A stretch of DNA of 64,000 nt from Cephalotus follicularis (GCA_001972305.1 BDDD01002930.1:152039-216038); one strand, 5' to 3'; shown: positions 1 to 12,094, numbered from the stretch's first letter. The notes: a model not told the origin generated them from the sequence alone. Numbers and translations: made by a program.

Positions 1-430
1 ATTCCCTTTTGCTGCCCTTGGCAGTCCTATTACGAAGTCCATGTTGATATGCTCCAACTTCCCTTCTGGTATGGGAAGTGACTGTAAGGTTCCTTTCGGC
101 AACTGATGCTCAGGTTTCACTTGTTGACAACCAAGGCATCTTGACACAAAGTCTGCAATTTCTCTTTTCATGTTATTCCACCAATATAGATCTTGTAAGT
201 CGCTATACATCTTCATACTTCCAGGGTGGACTGAGAAATTCGAACTATGTGCTTCCTTCAATACTTCATTCTTCAAGTCCGCATTATATGGAACACATAA
301 TTTTGAATCAACCCTTAATACACCATCGGCTCTCAAGTTGAAGCGTGATACCTTGCCATTCTGCACTTGGTCCGCTATTTCCTTAAGTTCCAAATTGTCA
401 AACTGACTTTGCTTTATTCTTTCAACTACA
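1..430 (-). pseudogene. Gypsy-1 integrase, N-terminal zinc-binding part (partial)
   Basis: On the minus strand this stretch translates into an integrase H2C2 region: a HPGSMKMY-like segment, then DLYWWNNMKREI, then CLGCQQVKPEH, followed by a segment resembling INMDFVIGLP, where the catalytic core begins. This enzyme inserts the cDNA into the host chromosome. The core and C-terminus are outside the window. The frame changes between here and the RNase H, so this is a remnant. Positions 430-660 hold the weakly conserved linker between RNase H and integrase. Confidence 0.75.
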
Positions 431-665
431 GAAGGTTGTGCTATGAATTTAAATAGGGAAGCCCCTTCTCCTTGTCTTATCACTTCCAAATTCATCCGTT
501 GGAAATCTCTTATCAATTGTTCCTGTGTGGTGATCATCATCGCTACATTCCACATGTTTTCCGACTCAGGGCGTCTGCCACAACATTCGCTTTACCCGGA
601 TGGTATTGAATGGTGCAATCGTAATCCTTGATAAGCTCTAAACATCTCTTTTGCCTCATGTTTAA

Positions 666-896
666 CTACTTTTGGATGAAAATATACTTGAGGCTTTTGT
701 GATCGGTGAAAATCTTGCACTTCACTCCACATAGATAGTGTCTCCAAATCTTTAGCGCGAAGATAACTGCGGCCAATTCCAAATCATACGTAGGATAATT
801 CTGTTCATGTACTTTAAGCTGTCTGGAAGGATAGGCGATCACTTTTCCTTGTTGCATCAGTACCCAGCCCTTTGTGAGATGCGACACTATAAACAA
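666..896 (-). pseudogene. Gypsy-1 RNase H domain remnant
   Basis: A 76-residue open stretch with the Ty3 RNase H signature: a [22 protein letters not shown] start, the catalytic Glu in [18 protein letters not shown], and the catalytic Asp in [11 protein letters not shown]. RNase H degrades the RNA strand of the RNA/DNA hybrid during reverse transcription. The first catalytic Asp region is degraded ([10 protein letters not shown] where families have a YCDAS-like motif). A frameshift separates it from the RT at 1063. Confidence 0.8.
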
Positions 897-1062
897 AAAA
901 ACTCTCAGATTAAGTTTGTCAGGCTAATATCGAGGCATTCATCAGTCTTTCCTTCAATTCCAAGAAACTCTTCTTTGTTTGGTCGAACTACTCAAACTTT
1001 GCATTCTTCTGCGTCAACCTTATGAGTGGGTTCGCAATACAAGAGAAATTCTCAACAAATCT

Positions 1063-1690
1063 TCAGTAGTAGCCTGCCAGTCCCAAAAAACTTTGTATCT
1101 CAACCACTAAAGTAGGTATCTCCCATTCTCTTATTGCTTCCGTCTTGGCGGGATCTATTGATATACCTTCCTTTGTGATCACGTGTCCTAGAAAGGATAC
1201 CTCTTCCATCCAAAACTGACATTTGCGAAACTTAGCGTAGAGTCGTTCCTTCCGCAGTGTTTGCAACACACAGGTTAAATATTCCTCATGCTCCTCTCGA
1301 CTCTCCAAGTATACGAGTATATCATCAATGAAGACTATCACGAACTGAACTAGATATTCACTGAATATTTTGTTCATCAAACTCATAAATACTGCTGGAC
1401 TGTTCCTCAATCCAAATGACATTACCAAAAACTCGTAGTGTCCATATCTTGTCTGAAAAGCAGTTTTTGGTAGATCATCTTTCTTAACCTTCACTTGATC
1501 ATAGCCCAATTGGAGATCAATCTTTGAGAAGTATCGAGCATTATTGAGCTGGTCAAACAAGTCATCAATCCTTAGTACTGGGTACTTGTTCTTAATGGTG
1601 ACTTGATTCAGCTCTCGGTAGTCTATATAGAGTCTCATTGTCCCATCCTTCTTCTTTACGAACAGTACCGGTGCACCCCATGGTGATACA
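1063..1690 (-). pseudogene. Gypsy-1 reverse transcriptase remnant
   Basis: A 191-residue frame with Ty3 RT motifs in order: [30 protein letters not shown] (usually SKIDLRSGYHQ), [18 protein letters not shown], and the catalytic [12 protein letters not shown] with the two active-site aspartates. It ends with [11 protein letters not shown] and an [11 protein letters not shown] motif. Translatable sequence ([14 protein letters not shown]) continues upstream to about 1690 but contains a stop. The motifs fit a chromovirus-type gypsy RT (inference). Copies DNA from the element RNA; inactive here. Confidence 0.85.
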
Positions 1691-2012
1691 CTCGGTCAGA
1701 TAAATCCTTTATCCAAAAGCTCTTGTAATTGATCCTTCAACTCTTTCAGCTCAGCTTGCACCATGCGGTAAGGGCTCCTTGAAATAGGAGCCATTCCCAG
1801 TATCACATCAATAGTAAACTCCACTTCTCAATCCAGTGGCATACTAGGGAAAAACATTTGTAAACTCCTTGACAACATGTAACTCTTCTATCTTAGTCTT
1901 TTCCTTATCGGTATCCATCACATAGGCAAGATAGCTTTCACATCCTCTTTCCAACAATAACTTAGCTTGCATCGATGATATGATCTTTAACGGTTCACAA
2001 ATTCCCCGTGCT

Positions 2013-2408
2013 TCAGAAGATGAACTCGGTTTGGTGTTGTATAGAAAACTTAAATTCCTTTTTGAAATAGTCAATACTAGCATGATTCGCCGAAAGCCAA
2101 TCCATGCCTAGTATGACGTCAAACTTTAGGATTGCTCGAGGTACTAGATGTACTAGCATCATCCTATCACATATTCTTAGGTCACAAGACTTATGTACTT
2201 TGTCTACCATCAACATATTACCACTTGGGGTTTCCACAGCTAAACCTATCTTCAAATCTTGTGATGGGGTACTTAAACATTGTGCAAAAGATAAAGATAC
2301 AAAACAATGAGTTGCTCCCATATCAAACAATACATGTGCAGTTTTAGAGCATACGGGAAAAGTACATGTCATCACATCGTTGGGATTTTCCATCTCATCA
2401 GCTGTCAT
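2013..2408 (-). pseudogene. Gypsy-1 aspartic protease remnant
   Basis: The 131-residue frame contains HVLFDMGATHCFVS, the retropepsin active site with Met in place of the usual Ser or Thr (D[ST]GA), and ILGMDWLSANHASIDYFKKE, the flap and downstream region of gypsy proteases. Retropepsins cleave the Gag-Pol polyprotein. The DMGA change would probably impair catalysis. It is followed in another frame (1844-2083) by the protease-RT linker, and preceded by the gag zinc knuckle. Confidence 0.8.
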
Positions 2409-3400
2409 AGCATAGGTTGTTATCGGTGCTCTTTGTTGCTAGGCTCCACTTCCTCCTTGCCCTCCCATCTTTGGTTAGGTACATTGATTGGACAAATGCC
2501 CTTCTCGTCCACAGTTGTAGCATTTGATCAACCTTTGATTTTGAGCTTGATTCTATCATTGGCGACACTCCCTCTCTTGGTGTCCTTGCTTTCCACATTT
2601 GTATCAAGCTCCCGTCCCATGTAAGCATTTCCCACGATGTCTTTTCCCATATTCTTGACAAGTCTTAGCTTCAGACTTTACTTTCTTATTCTTATTGTCA
2701 GAGGATTCACTTGTCTTCCTCTTTCCTTGCCCTTGCTCCGTCCGTCTCTGTTGATACCTTTGATTATCAATCTCTATCCTTAATGCACGCCTCAAAACTG
2801 CCTCATAAGTTTGCAGATCTTGAGCTATTACCAACCTCCTGATATAAGGTTTCAAACCCTGGCAAAACCTGTTTGCCCTTCTTTCTTCGGTTCACACCGG
2901 ATGAGTCGCATCACGAGACATCCTTGCAAAGTTTGCCTCGTACTGAGTCACCGTTTCGGACTCGCCTTGCTCCAGTTGGAGAAAATCTTCCTCCATTTTA
3001 TCCTTCATTGCTTGTGGAAAGTATTTATTCATAAATATTCCCTCAAACTCTTCCCACGTCATGGCTTCTCTTTCTTGATGTGTCTTTGTCCACTCAATCA
3101 TACACCACCATTGGTCTGCCTCGCCGTCTCACTTGTATATAAAAAAATCAACCTTTTGCTGATCTACACAACCCATCGCTCTGAAAATCTTTTCATTTCC
3201 TTGAATCCATGCTTGGGCCTCCAAGGGATCTATCACTCCCGAAAAGATTTTTTGATTGTGTCTGGCGAACTACTCTAGAGTTGACCTTACTGGCGGAGCT
3301 TCTTAGTGATTGTTACCATTGTTATTGGCTATGACTTCAGCCAATCTATTCAGAACCGCGTTAAGCGAATTATCATATTCGTTATCTCGTGCTTTTTCCT
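2409..3400 (-). pseudogene. Gypsy-1 gag (capsid plus zinc knuckle), broken
   Basis: Minus-strand translation gives a retrotransposon gag domain: AWIQGNEKIFRAMGC, TWEEFEGIFMNKYFPQ, FLQLEQGESETVTQYEANFARM, then FCQGLKPYIRRLV, a basic Q/R/K-rich stretch, and a CCHC nucleic-acid-binding knuckle of the form CYNCGREGHLSNQC near 2480-2530. A first, damaged knuckle lies near 2600-2660. Several in-frame stops (near 3310, 3130, 2890 and 2605) break it. Gag forms the cytoplasmic particle in which reverse transcription takes place. Confidence 0.8.
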
Positions 3401-3631
3401 TTCTCCTTTGCCCTCAGCCTCTTCTCGTGTCAGTCATCTAATTAGCATCCATAGGTTAGTTCTTAATCTTAAGCAATTCTACTCAAGTGTTAAGCAAAAC
3501 AGTTAAATTCTAATGCTTAAGATCATACTAAAAACTAACCATTTCATTTATCTTACATTTCTTTTGTGCATATCATACACTTCATACATTTCGGTTTACA
3601 CATATATCACATTTACACATTTACACATTTC

Positions 3632-4042
3632 TTACAAAGATTCTTTGTCATTACCCTGGTCGTCATCACTAGGTATGTCATCATCGGGTACTTCTTGCTG
3701 GATGCATCTAATCATCATTCTTAAGTTCTCTCTAACACCTCTCATCACAATGCCCTTGATCCCCCATATATATCTCATGAGCACCCTAAGGCCATATTTG
3801 ATTTCCCTAAGGGTTTCATCTTTCCTTTCCATCTCTTGAGTGTATTCCTCCTCCCTCTGGTATATGTGGGTATAGAACTGTTCTCGGTTTTTGGCAATCA
3901 TCTGCCGTGACTCCTCTTTTTCTTCTCGTAATTGTTGATTTTCAGCCGCCAAGGTTTGTACTAGCCAATCAGCTGTTTTCGATGATCGACAACGTGAGAA
4001 TCCTGTACTGGTATTAGAGTCGGATTCACTCGTTGTCGACAT
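3632..4042 (-). CDS. Gypsy-1 pre-gag ORF, coiled-coil protein, function unknown
   Basis: A 136-residue uninterrupted ORF between the primer-binding site and gag, on the element's coding strand. It starts with a Ser/Thr-rich stretch, then has a long charged helix (about residues 25-80, rich in Glu, Gln, Lys and Arg, likely coiled coil), a hydrophobic and basic middle (LRVLMRYIWGIKGIV), and an acidic tail DDDIPSDDDQGNDKES. It is open although the neighbouring gag is full of stops. It might be a separate small protein or the N-terminus of gag with the junction at 3400-3631 lost. I do not recognise a domain. Confidence 0.5.
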   Translation of the reverse strand: MSTTSESDSNTSTGFSRCRSSKTADWLVQTLAAENQQLREEKEESRQMIAKNREQFYTHIYQREEEYTQEMERKDETLREIKYGLRVLMRYIWGIKGIVMRGVRENLRMMIRCIQQEVPDDDIPSDDDQGNDKESL

Positions 4043-4097
4043 CTGAAAACCAGGTCAGTAAATACACAGTTCATATACTCAGTTATAGAACGAAACA

Positions 4098-4115
4098 ATT
4101 CTCTGATACAATTCT
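4098..4115 (-). promoter_or_regulatory. Gypsy-1 primer-binding site
   Basis: Directly next to the LTR edge, the minus strand reads TTGTATCAGAG. It matches most of TGGTATCAGAGC, the complement of the initiator methionine tRNA 3' end used by many plant LTR elements. It fixes the minus orientation and shows that the LTR at 4116 is the 5' LTR. Confidence 0.65.
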
Positions 4116-4578
4116 TGTAATGCCCCGGACCCGAGTCTGCTAAATTCTCAAAGCGAATTATGAGGATCAGTCGTGTTACATGGAGTGAACCATTACATTC
4201 TTTAGCACTCTTGTCTAAAGCTACTTTACATCTCAAACTCATGCGTTTCAACATAAAACATAGCCTTGAATTCAAACTTTAAACATTCTCATCTTATCTA
4301 AATATGTCGTAAACTATAACATTCTTATACATTTACACACGATCATCATATACTACAGCGGAAAACATTATCTTATTACATGTCAAAGCATTTATGCAAA
4401 CACTATTGCATAGTACATTTCATTCACAAACTTCTTCTTAAGAGCTTCCTCTCAAGCTCGCATTCTCCATTCAATCCTTTCCTAAAAATATTTTATTTTA
4501 AAACAACATAGAAAGGTATGAGCTCAAAATAGCTCAGTAAGGTTTTCATCGTAAATCACATTTCATCATATCAGTTTT
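4116..4578 (-). repeat. Gypsy-1 5' LTR, segment 1
   Basis: LTR start (plus-strand view TGTAATGCCCCGGACC) to the CACTA insertion. The last three bases, TTT at 4576-4578, are one copy of the CACTA target-site duplication. There is no coding content; the small frame at 3961-4275 is incidental. Confidence 0.75.
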
Positions 4579-4600
4579 GACTACTAGAAAAAGGACATTT
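4579..4600 (+). repeat. CACTA-1 left terminal inverted repeat
   Basis: GACTACTAGAAAAAGGACAT followed by TT. It pairs with the right end at 35907-35928. The outermost base is G where the right end gives C, so the canonical CACTA start is mutated to GACTA. TSD TTT precedes it. Confidence 0.9.
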
Positions 4601-4765
4601 CCCGACCGTTTTTTTAGCAGACCCCTATGTCGACCGCTTTACCGACCGCTATGCATTCGTGTTGGTCTCCATCAGCAACCGCATTTTTTGGAATTACCAA
4701 TATTATTATTTATTTCTATTTAGCAACCGCCCTTTTTGTTTAACCGACCGCCAGGGTGGTCGGTA
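4601..4765 (+). repeat. CACTA-1 left subterminal repeats
   Basis: Short copies of a CCGACCGC / GGTCGG unit, some as GCAACCGC, sit just inside the terminal repeat. In CACTA elements such motifs are binding sites for the TNPA-type protein, which brings the ends together (family knowledge). This side has fewer and weaker copies than the right side. Confidence 0.75.
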
Positions 4766-5256
4766 ATTATCTTATTTCGAAATTAAGCTGATGGCTTCTG
4801 ATCAGTTCCTTTTACACGATTCCCTTTTTTTTTTATAACTTCATCTCGCTGTCTTCATCTTCGTCGCTTTTGGAAAGTTCAAGCTCCAAATCCGCTCAAT
4901 CGCTTTTGGTCATTCATCACTTTCAAAATAAAGCAGATCTCTCTCTGTCTTCGAAGCTCCAAATCGACCAACTTTTTCTGTCCATATCCGCTCAATCACT
5001 CCAGGCTGCCAATCGATGAACGGTTGCTTCCAGTTCCGGTTTCAGGTACCGTTTTCACTCAATTTTTTTTATGCCTTTCACGCATGAGACTATAGTAGCT
5101 GTTGGTTCTTGTCTGATCGGATCCGGTACCGTCTTGTGTCCGATCTGCTTTGCCCATTTTGACGATTTAGTTGTAGCCGTTGGCATTTTGACTATTTAAT
5201 TGTAATGTTTTGGTTTGACTATTGATTTTTTGTCTCTTTTGATTAAACTGATGTTC
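4766..5256 (+). other. CACTA-1 5' untranslated/promoter region
   Basis: No ORF of note. It reads like promoter and leader sequence: T-rich tracts near 4815-4835 and pyrimidine-rich text containing TCTCTCTCTGTC near 4940. I cannot place a start of transcription. Confidence 0.35.
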
Positions 5257-5676
5257 TTGTTGTAAAATTTTGCTTTGCCCATAGTCATAGTCTTGATGTG
5301 TTCTGTTGCTGCATTTATGCCTCCAATGTATTACTTTATGTCAACGTATTGCTTCTCATTTAGACCAAGCACAGTCAAGCTGAAAATAGATTGCTTGTTG
5401 TTGTAAAATTTTGCTTTGCCCATAGTCATGGTCTTAATGTGTTTTGTTGCTGCATTTATGCCTCTAATGTATTACTTTATGTTAATGTATTGCTTCACAT
5501 TTAGACCAGGCACAGTCAAGTTGAAAATAGATTGCTTCTTGTTGTAAAATTTTGCTTTGCCCGTAGTCATGGTCTTGATGTGTTCTGTTGCTGCATTTAT
5601 GCCTCTAATGTATTACATTATCTCAATGTATTGCTTCTCATTTAGACCAGGCACAGTCAAGTTGAAAATAGATTGC
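5257..5676 (+). repeat. Three tandem copies of a 141-bp unit in the CACTA-1 leader
   Basis: The phrase TTGTTGTAAAATTTTGCTTT begins at 5257, 5398 and 5539, giving exact 141-bp spacing. Copies also share a segment starting GCATTTATGCCTC and one containing GCACAGTCAAG, and differ by scattered substitutions. The units stay open in one frame in places, but the reading (63 residues at 5557-5748) has no recognisable protein content. Confidence 0.9.
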
Positions 5677-8335
5677 TTCTTTGTGGTAATTGTTGTTACT
5701 TTATTTGGGGGTCAATGGCATAATCAATGTTTGAACTATTCTAATTGATCAATTTAGTGCATCAACTATTTTTTTTTTGTCAATTGAATACTCTAACTCC
5801 ATAATGTCAAGCAATGTAGTCCAACCGTGAACATTGTCGTTAAATTTGTCGACATGACCCTTAATTGGCCATGTCGTTACTTTGGGAGCTCATTACTTTT
5901 GATAGGAGTCGATTCTTTTCATAGGGTTTAAAGATGTTCATCCAAAATTCGGTAATAGTAGACCATGGAGTTGACTCTTAATTTGTAATAGTCAAGACTT
6001 CCTATTTTCTTGTCTATTTGGAGTGACTATTTCAAAGTTGTATGATAAGGAATTTTATATGTTTGTGTATATATATTATTGCAACGGGTAGTGGGGATTT
6101 TCATGAATAGTAGTAGAGGAGCATCTTGGGCCATATTTAGATTGCTAAATACTCGCTGTTCTTTCTCTCTCTCTCTCTCAAAATTATATTGTTGTATGTA
6201 TAAAAGATTTGACTTGGATTCTCTAGCTTAGCTTGAAGAATGAGCTTTACCATAAATGATAAATTAAAGTCGAGTCATGGAATTCAAGGTGTAGTTAGAG
6301 CTAGGTGGCATGCATGCTACTCATGTGAAAGATTTATTATCAAGAAGTTAAATTATGGAACTGTCATGAAACAACACGATGCATAGCATTTACCATGGGC
6401 AATTGGTGGGTTCTTGCAGCAAGATTAATGTGCTTGCTTAGCCGTAGATGATAAGTGCATCTTATAGTAATTAAGACATTAGGTATTTTAGTTGAGTACA
6501 AAACATTCTGTAGCCAAGGCCAATATATAATGTCTACTTTAAACACATCTAGAATTTAGATTTTAGACAAACATGGCTCATTAACTTTTCCATTTTATTC
6601 AAAACCCAATAATGTATACATTCACACATATATATACAAGTTCTTTTCATGTGAAGTACTCTTCAAAGTGGAAAGCTGCTAGATGAAGAACTAAATGCCT
6701 TAAGTGAGAGTATATTAAATTTACTTTGCACTTATAAGTAACAAGCTGAAAATGAGGGAAAAAGAATTAGAAGATGCTATGATAGTGTAACAACTTTATT
6801 CATTGAAATTGTAGAAGGTATAACCTAGTTGTTGGGTGGTAAAGTTTTTCTTTTTCATATCTAACATGGAGAAAATTGATACTTAGTTATTCTTTTATTA
6901 AATTATTATCTAAATCACTTTATTCTTTATTATCCTTGCTTTGACTTTGACTGCCTTGAATCTTATAAAATTTAGTGTATTAAAGAAAAGATGTAGCTTG
7001 AATACTATGGTTACCACTATTTGAATTTAGGTATATATTACATAGTAACCTTTCCATATTAACTTGAATATCAACAATGAAATTATTAAAATCAACCTTT
7101 CTTCTTTTCTGAAAACTAACATTGATTAATGGTTTGAAATGCAGTCAAGTACAAAAATTGCATGTCAAGTCCAGTATCTAGCATATGATTAGTAATTAAG
7201 TTTGCTTTTTAAAGGAATATCTTGGCCCCTCCTTTCAATTAATACACTTTGCTCCTTAGTTATGTCAATCTTGTTATACAATATGAATCCTGTATTGATA
7301 CGTGCATAAATCCTGTATTGATACGTGTATATCTTTTTGCCGCTTGTAGAAAGCTACATATTAATAATCAACATTGTCTATAGTTTGAATATTAAATGTA
7401 AGCAAATCTATATACCTTTATACATAAGAATATATTTTCTTCTCTTATCTACATAGTGGGTTATCAATATGCTAAATATATATCACTCCTTAGGTTATAT
7501 TGATCTGATTAATAATAATAAAACAAGTTAACTATATAAAAGCTTATCAATTAGTACTTTACTCAATATAAAGTTTCATCATGTAAAGGTACTTTACTCA
7601 ATTAGTACTTTACTCAATTAGTTATCAATTAGTACTTTACTCAATTAGTACTTTACCCCATAAATCATTTTGTACTTGAGACTAGAGGGACTATTAATTA
7701 AAAACAATAAAATCAAGTGATAGTCGTAGTCCCATTTTTTGTCAAAAAGTATACACGGTGATTAACTAGTTTGTTGAGCAATTTCCTGTAACCATCAATC
7801 AAATGGTTATAATGGTGAGTATCTAAAGATTTAATAGATTCTATACATGATGAACATAGAAGGATAATGCAAAATTGTGAAAAGTAAAACCTAAGAATAT
7901 ATGGAAATTAAAAATTTTGATATAAATATATAAGAATGTAGTAATAAATAACTACAACAGTGTGAAGATAAGATATGTTATCAGAGAGTGAACTACAAGT
8001 TTAAGTAGTCAACTACCAAAAGGGAAAGTAGTCGACTATGACTTTAAGATAGTTGACTACCAATGCAGGGTTTAGGTTAATATAGGAATAGTCTACTACC
8101 AGACTTGATAGATGGAAACTTACACCTTGTATTCCCCTCTAAATAGTTTTACTGAACATAACTCATTCTTTGTTTGAAAAAGTACCTATGGTTCTTCTAT
8201 TGCTAATGGCATTTCAAAAGAAAAAAAAAAGAAAAGGAGACAGAAATCAAAAGGAAAACACAAATATTCATTGTCCATTTGGTATAATAGATGTAATAAT
8301 ATACATAACATGTCACGGATGTAAGTTTCATACTT
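5677..8335 (+). other. AT-rich non-coding region of CACTA-1 upstream of the transposase
   Basis: No credible gene in either strand. Contents: a CT microsatellite at about 6166-6180; a doubled CCTGTATTGATACGTG segment at about 7287-7327; several copies of TTAGTACTTTACTCAATTAG between 7550 and 7665; a short cluster of AGTCGACT-like palindromes at 8004-8100; a purine tract at 8218-8255. It may hold leader exons or introns of the transposase transcript, which I cannot delimit. Confidence 0.4.
8004..8100 (+). repeat. Short AGTCGACT palindrome cluster in CACTA-1
   Basis: Four related palindromes in about 100 bp: AAGTAGTCAACTACC, AAGTAGTCGACTATG, ATAGTTGACTACC and ATAGTCTACTACC. Only one has the exact GTCGAC core; the others differ by a base. 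It resembles the arrays in Solo-1 and Solo-2. Confidence 0.6.
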
Positions 8336-8389
8336 GTGTCTGAATCTACTCTATTTTTTGTGACATGTCCAGTGACATGCATAGGTTAT

Positions 8390-11300
8390 ATGTCAAGCGA
8401 TCGAAGTTGGATGCGGAGATGGGTTTTGAATCACAGATTGAATCCTGAATTTGTAGAGGGTGTGAACGAGTTTATACAGTTTGCCTTTGCAAATGAGCAG
8501 TTTGTTTACGAGGGCAAAATAAAATTCCCTTGCAACAAATGCAATCTACTGAAGTTTGGGACTAAGGAAAAAGTTAAGTACCATCTGTTCAGTAAAGGGT
8601 TTACCCTTGAATATACAAGGTGGGACCAACATGGAGAAATGTCTCAGAATCATGGAGTAAATAGAAACGTCATCTATGAAAGGGCTGGTTTGAGTAATCC
8701 TTGGTGGGATTTTGTTACCGATGCAGGAGGTTTTCAGTATGATCTTAATCAAGAGGATACAAGGCTAGAAGATCCTAATCCTGCTGCACAGAAATTTTAT
8801 AGTCTTCTATGGGAGGCAGATGAGCCATTAATTGGTGGCACTGAAAAAACGACTAAGTTATCCACCATGATGTGAATATTGAATTTAAAGTCTAGATTTA
8901 TGATTCCAGAGGCAGAAACAACAGAGATTTTACGAATAGTGAATAGTGTCTTAGCAGAGGGTACGATGCTTCCCAAAAACTATTACCATTTGAAGTAACA
9001 TATGAAGGCCTTGGGATTAGGTTATGAAAAAATTGATGCATGTTTGAATGATTGTGTGTTATATTACGGGGAGCACAGGTCATTGCATGAATGTCCGACA
9101 TGTAATAATCCAAGGTATAAATCATCACGTAAAAACCTTGTACCCCACAAGGTTTTGCGTTACTTTCCTCTTACACCGAGATTACAGAGACTGTTTTACT
9201 CAAACAAAACTACTGAATATATGCGTTGGCATGCAAGTAGAGTCCATTATGAGATGGAGGAGGAACCTGTGATGGTGCACCCTGCTGACGGTGTAGCTTC
9301 GAAACACTTTGATCGTACCTTTCCAGAATTCGCTGCGGAAGTTGGGAATGTCAAATTGGGTTCGGCTACAGATGGGTTTAGTCCATTTGGGGTTAGCAGT
9401 AAGACCTACTCTTGTTGGCCAGTCTTTGTTTTTCCGTACAATATCCCGCCTTGGATGTGTATGACGAAACCTTTCGTGTTTTTGACATTGATCATAGAGG
9501 GCCCAAGAGGCCCTGGGAAGGATATTGATGTGTATTGACGGCCACTCATTGACAAGTTACAAATGTTATGGGAAAATGGGGTTGAGACCTGTGATGCATC
9601 ACATAAGGAAAACTTTAATATGAAGGCAGCATTACTGTGGACAATTAACTTCCCGGTTTACGGGATGCTGTCTGGATGGAGCACACACGGTGGTTTTGCT
9701 TGCCCTTGTTGCATGCAAGGCACGAAGGGTTTTTGGTTGACTGATTGTGGAAAACATTCATGGTTTGACTGTCATCGTAAGTTACTGCCTCTAGATCATC
9801 CATTCAGGGGTGACAAGAGTGAAAGAAATGTTGGTGTGGAACGGTTGCAGGGTGATCAAATTGCATCCCAATTGTCACAGTTTCATCAAGTTCAATTTGG
9901 CAAAGGCGTAGATTCGTAGAAGTTGCATGGATATGGAACTCATCACAGCTGGACAAAACTCAGTATATCTTTTGAGCTTCCATATTGGAGTGCATTACTT
10001 ATTCGTCACAAATTGGATGTCATGCACATTGAGAAAAATTTCTTCGACAATTTGTTCGACACATCATGGATGTGCCGTCAAAAACAAAAGACAATTTGAA
10101 ATCTCGTGCAGACCTGGTACAATTGGACATTAGATGTGATTTACACCCCGAAACTGTGGGGGACATGCTGAGAGTGTCTAAAGCTATGTATTGTTTGACA
10201 AGACAGGAGTTTAAAAAAGTATGAGAGTGGATGGTGGACATCAAGTTCCCTGATGGCTATGTTTCAAACATTTCGCGGTGTGTCAATGCTTCTTGCTGTA
10301 AAATATCGGGTTTCAAGAGTCATGATTGTCATGTCTTAATGCAAAGGTTGTTACCCGCAGCTTTCTGTTAGTTTTTACCTCAACATACTGAAGTCAGTCA
10401 ATTTTTTCGGCGTATATGTTCAACCACAATAAGGGAATCAAATATGACTACGCTACAGAATGATATTGTCCAAACAGTTTGTAAGCTGGAAAAGATATTT
10501 CCCCCATCTTTCTTTGATTCTATGGAACATCTTCTCATACACTTTCCATATGAAGTAACACTTTGTGGACCTGTACAACATGTATGGATGTATCCCATTG
10601 AAAGGTACAAATTTATTTACGCTATCATTTTTGAACCGGTGATTTAACTCTAATATATATTTGTAGTACACTGCAAGCTTAAATATATGAACTTTCTTTT
10701 TAATCAATCCTAGAGAATTGCATGACCTAAAGAAAAAGGTGATGAACAAAGCTCGAGCTGAGGGATCAATAGCAGAAGCATACCTCATTGAGGAACTTAC
10801 GACCTTTGCCGCACATTTCTTTGACCATGACACCCCATCGAAGTTAAATCGAATTTTGCGGAACTTTGATGGGGGTGAAATCCTGTCACATGGGAGAATG
10901 GCTATATTTTGTCATCCAGGTACTCCACTTGGAGATATGTCAAAAGATTATATGAGTCACGTGGACTACAAAGCTGTTTACTTGTACATACTTCTAAATT
11001 GCGAAGAAGCTGGACAATTCGTTACGTAAGTATCTTAGCCCACAATGATAAGTTTTTATTTTTTTATCCTATTAATTATATAATGCCATATAGTGAATAC
11101 GACGAAAGTCTACGGGGTTTGAATCCATACATCACAAATGAAGCAATTGAAAGAGAGAAAGAGAAAGACTTTGTAGGGTGGTTTCAATCACGAGTAAATA
11201 TCTAGCTAGTATTGAGTGGACATTATTTTTGTCAACTGGAAATGTTTCAAGCATTTTGATCCTAATATAACCATGAATTCCCCTATTTCCTAGGTTAGCG

Positions 11301-12094
11301 GTGATATGACTTTGGATCGACGGTTACGACAGCTAGCCTCGGGACCATATACATCGATTTGTAGTTGGTCTGGCTATGTGTGTAACGGATTTAAATTTCA
11401 GACTAGGTTTGCGTCTGATCACCAAGTAACCCAAAATTGTGGGGTGATGATCAGGGGAAGCATATGGGATGAAAGTTGTACTAGTGACTACTACAGTATT
11501 TTGGTTGATGTTATTTGACTCGAATTCTATGGTAACAATAATCGTCTTGTTTTGCTTCAATGAGACTGGATTGACCCTACAGAAAGAGGTACATGGGTGG
11601 ATGAGTTTGGTATTGTCCGTGTCAATCCCTCACGTAAGCTTAAGACATACGCGCCATTTGTGTTGGCCAGTCAAGCTGTGCAAGTCTTCTATGTCCCTAG
11701 CGTCACAAACAAAAAGAAATACAAGAATTGGCCTACGGTGGTCACGACTAAGGCTAGGAGCATTTACAATGTTAAGGAATATGTTGCAGCTAATGACACC
11801 ACCCCTGGACTAGACGAGGTGTTACAAGAAGATGATCTCACGCGTGCACGATTACATGATATTGGTCCTAATGATGACGAAGGTCCTCTTTGTAGAGATG
11901 GGGATGAGGACATAGTTCCCCTACCTCCAACCAGTGCTTTCCAACTACATGATGTTGAGGCTATTGAAGAAGGAGATGCAAACAAAGATCTTCTTGATGC
12001 CAATGACTCAGAGACTAAGGATGAGGAGGGCATGGAATTTAATTCGTCTGATGGATCTGATGATGAGAACATGAGTGATGATGATGATCTGTGA
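8390..12094 (+). pseudogene. CACTA-1 TNP2-type transposase, decayed
   Basis: Start chosen at the ATG of MSSDRSWMRRW (8390). Regions in order: transposase-associated domain (SRLNPEF-like FVEGVNEFIQFAF, then FPCNKCNLLKF, VKYHLFSKGF); the TNP2 family core at 9002-10340 (CLNDCVLYYGEHRSLHECPTC, TDGFSPFG, PWMCMTKPFVFLTLIIEGPRGPGKDIDVY, WLTDCGKHSWFDCHRKLLP, MHIEKNFFDNL); a DUF4218-like part at 10440-11029 (FDSMEHLLIHFPYEVTLCGP, GRMAIFCHPGTPLG); and a DUF4216-like part at 11300-11815 ending in an acidic tail. Introns lie near 10640-10712, 11030-11090 and 11200-11295. Stops and shifts (for example near 8875, 9000, 9536, 9917 and 10080-10400) show that it is dead. It would cut and join the CACTA ends in the nucleus. 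Confidence 0.85.

Noticed and set aside
5557..5748. 63-residue ORF in the 141-bp repeats
   Set aside because: Covers the last repeat unit only, with no similarity I recognise.
6166..6180. CT microsatellite, and a TG run at 32853-32871
   Set aside because: Short simple repeats common in plant non-coding DNA; noted but not of interest alone.
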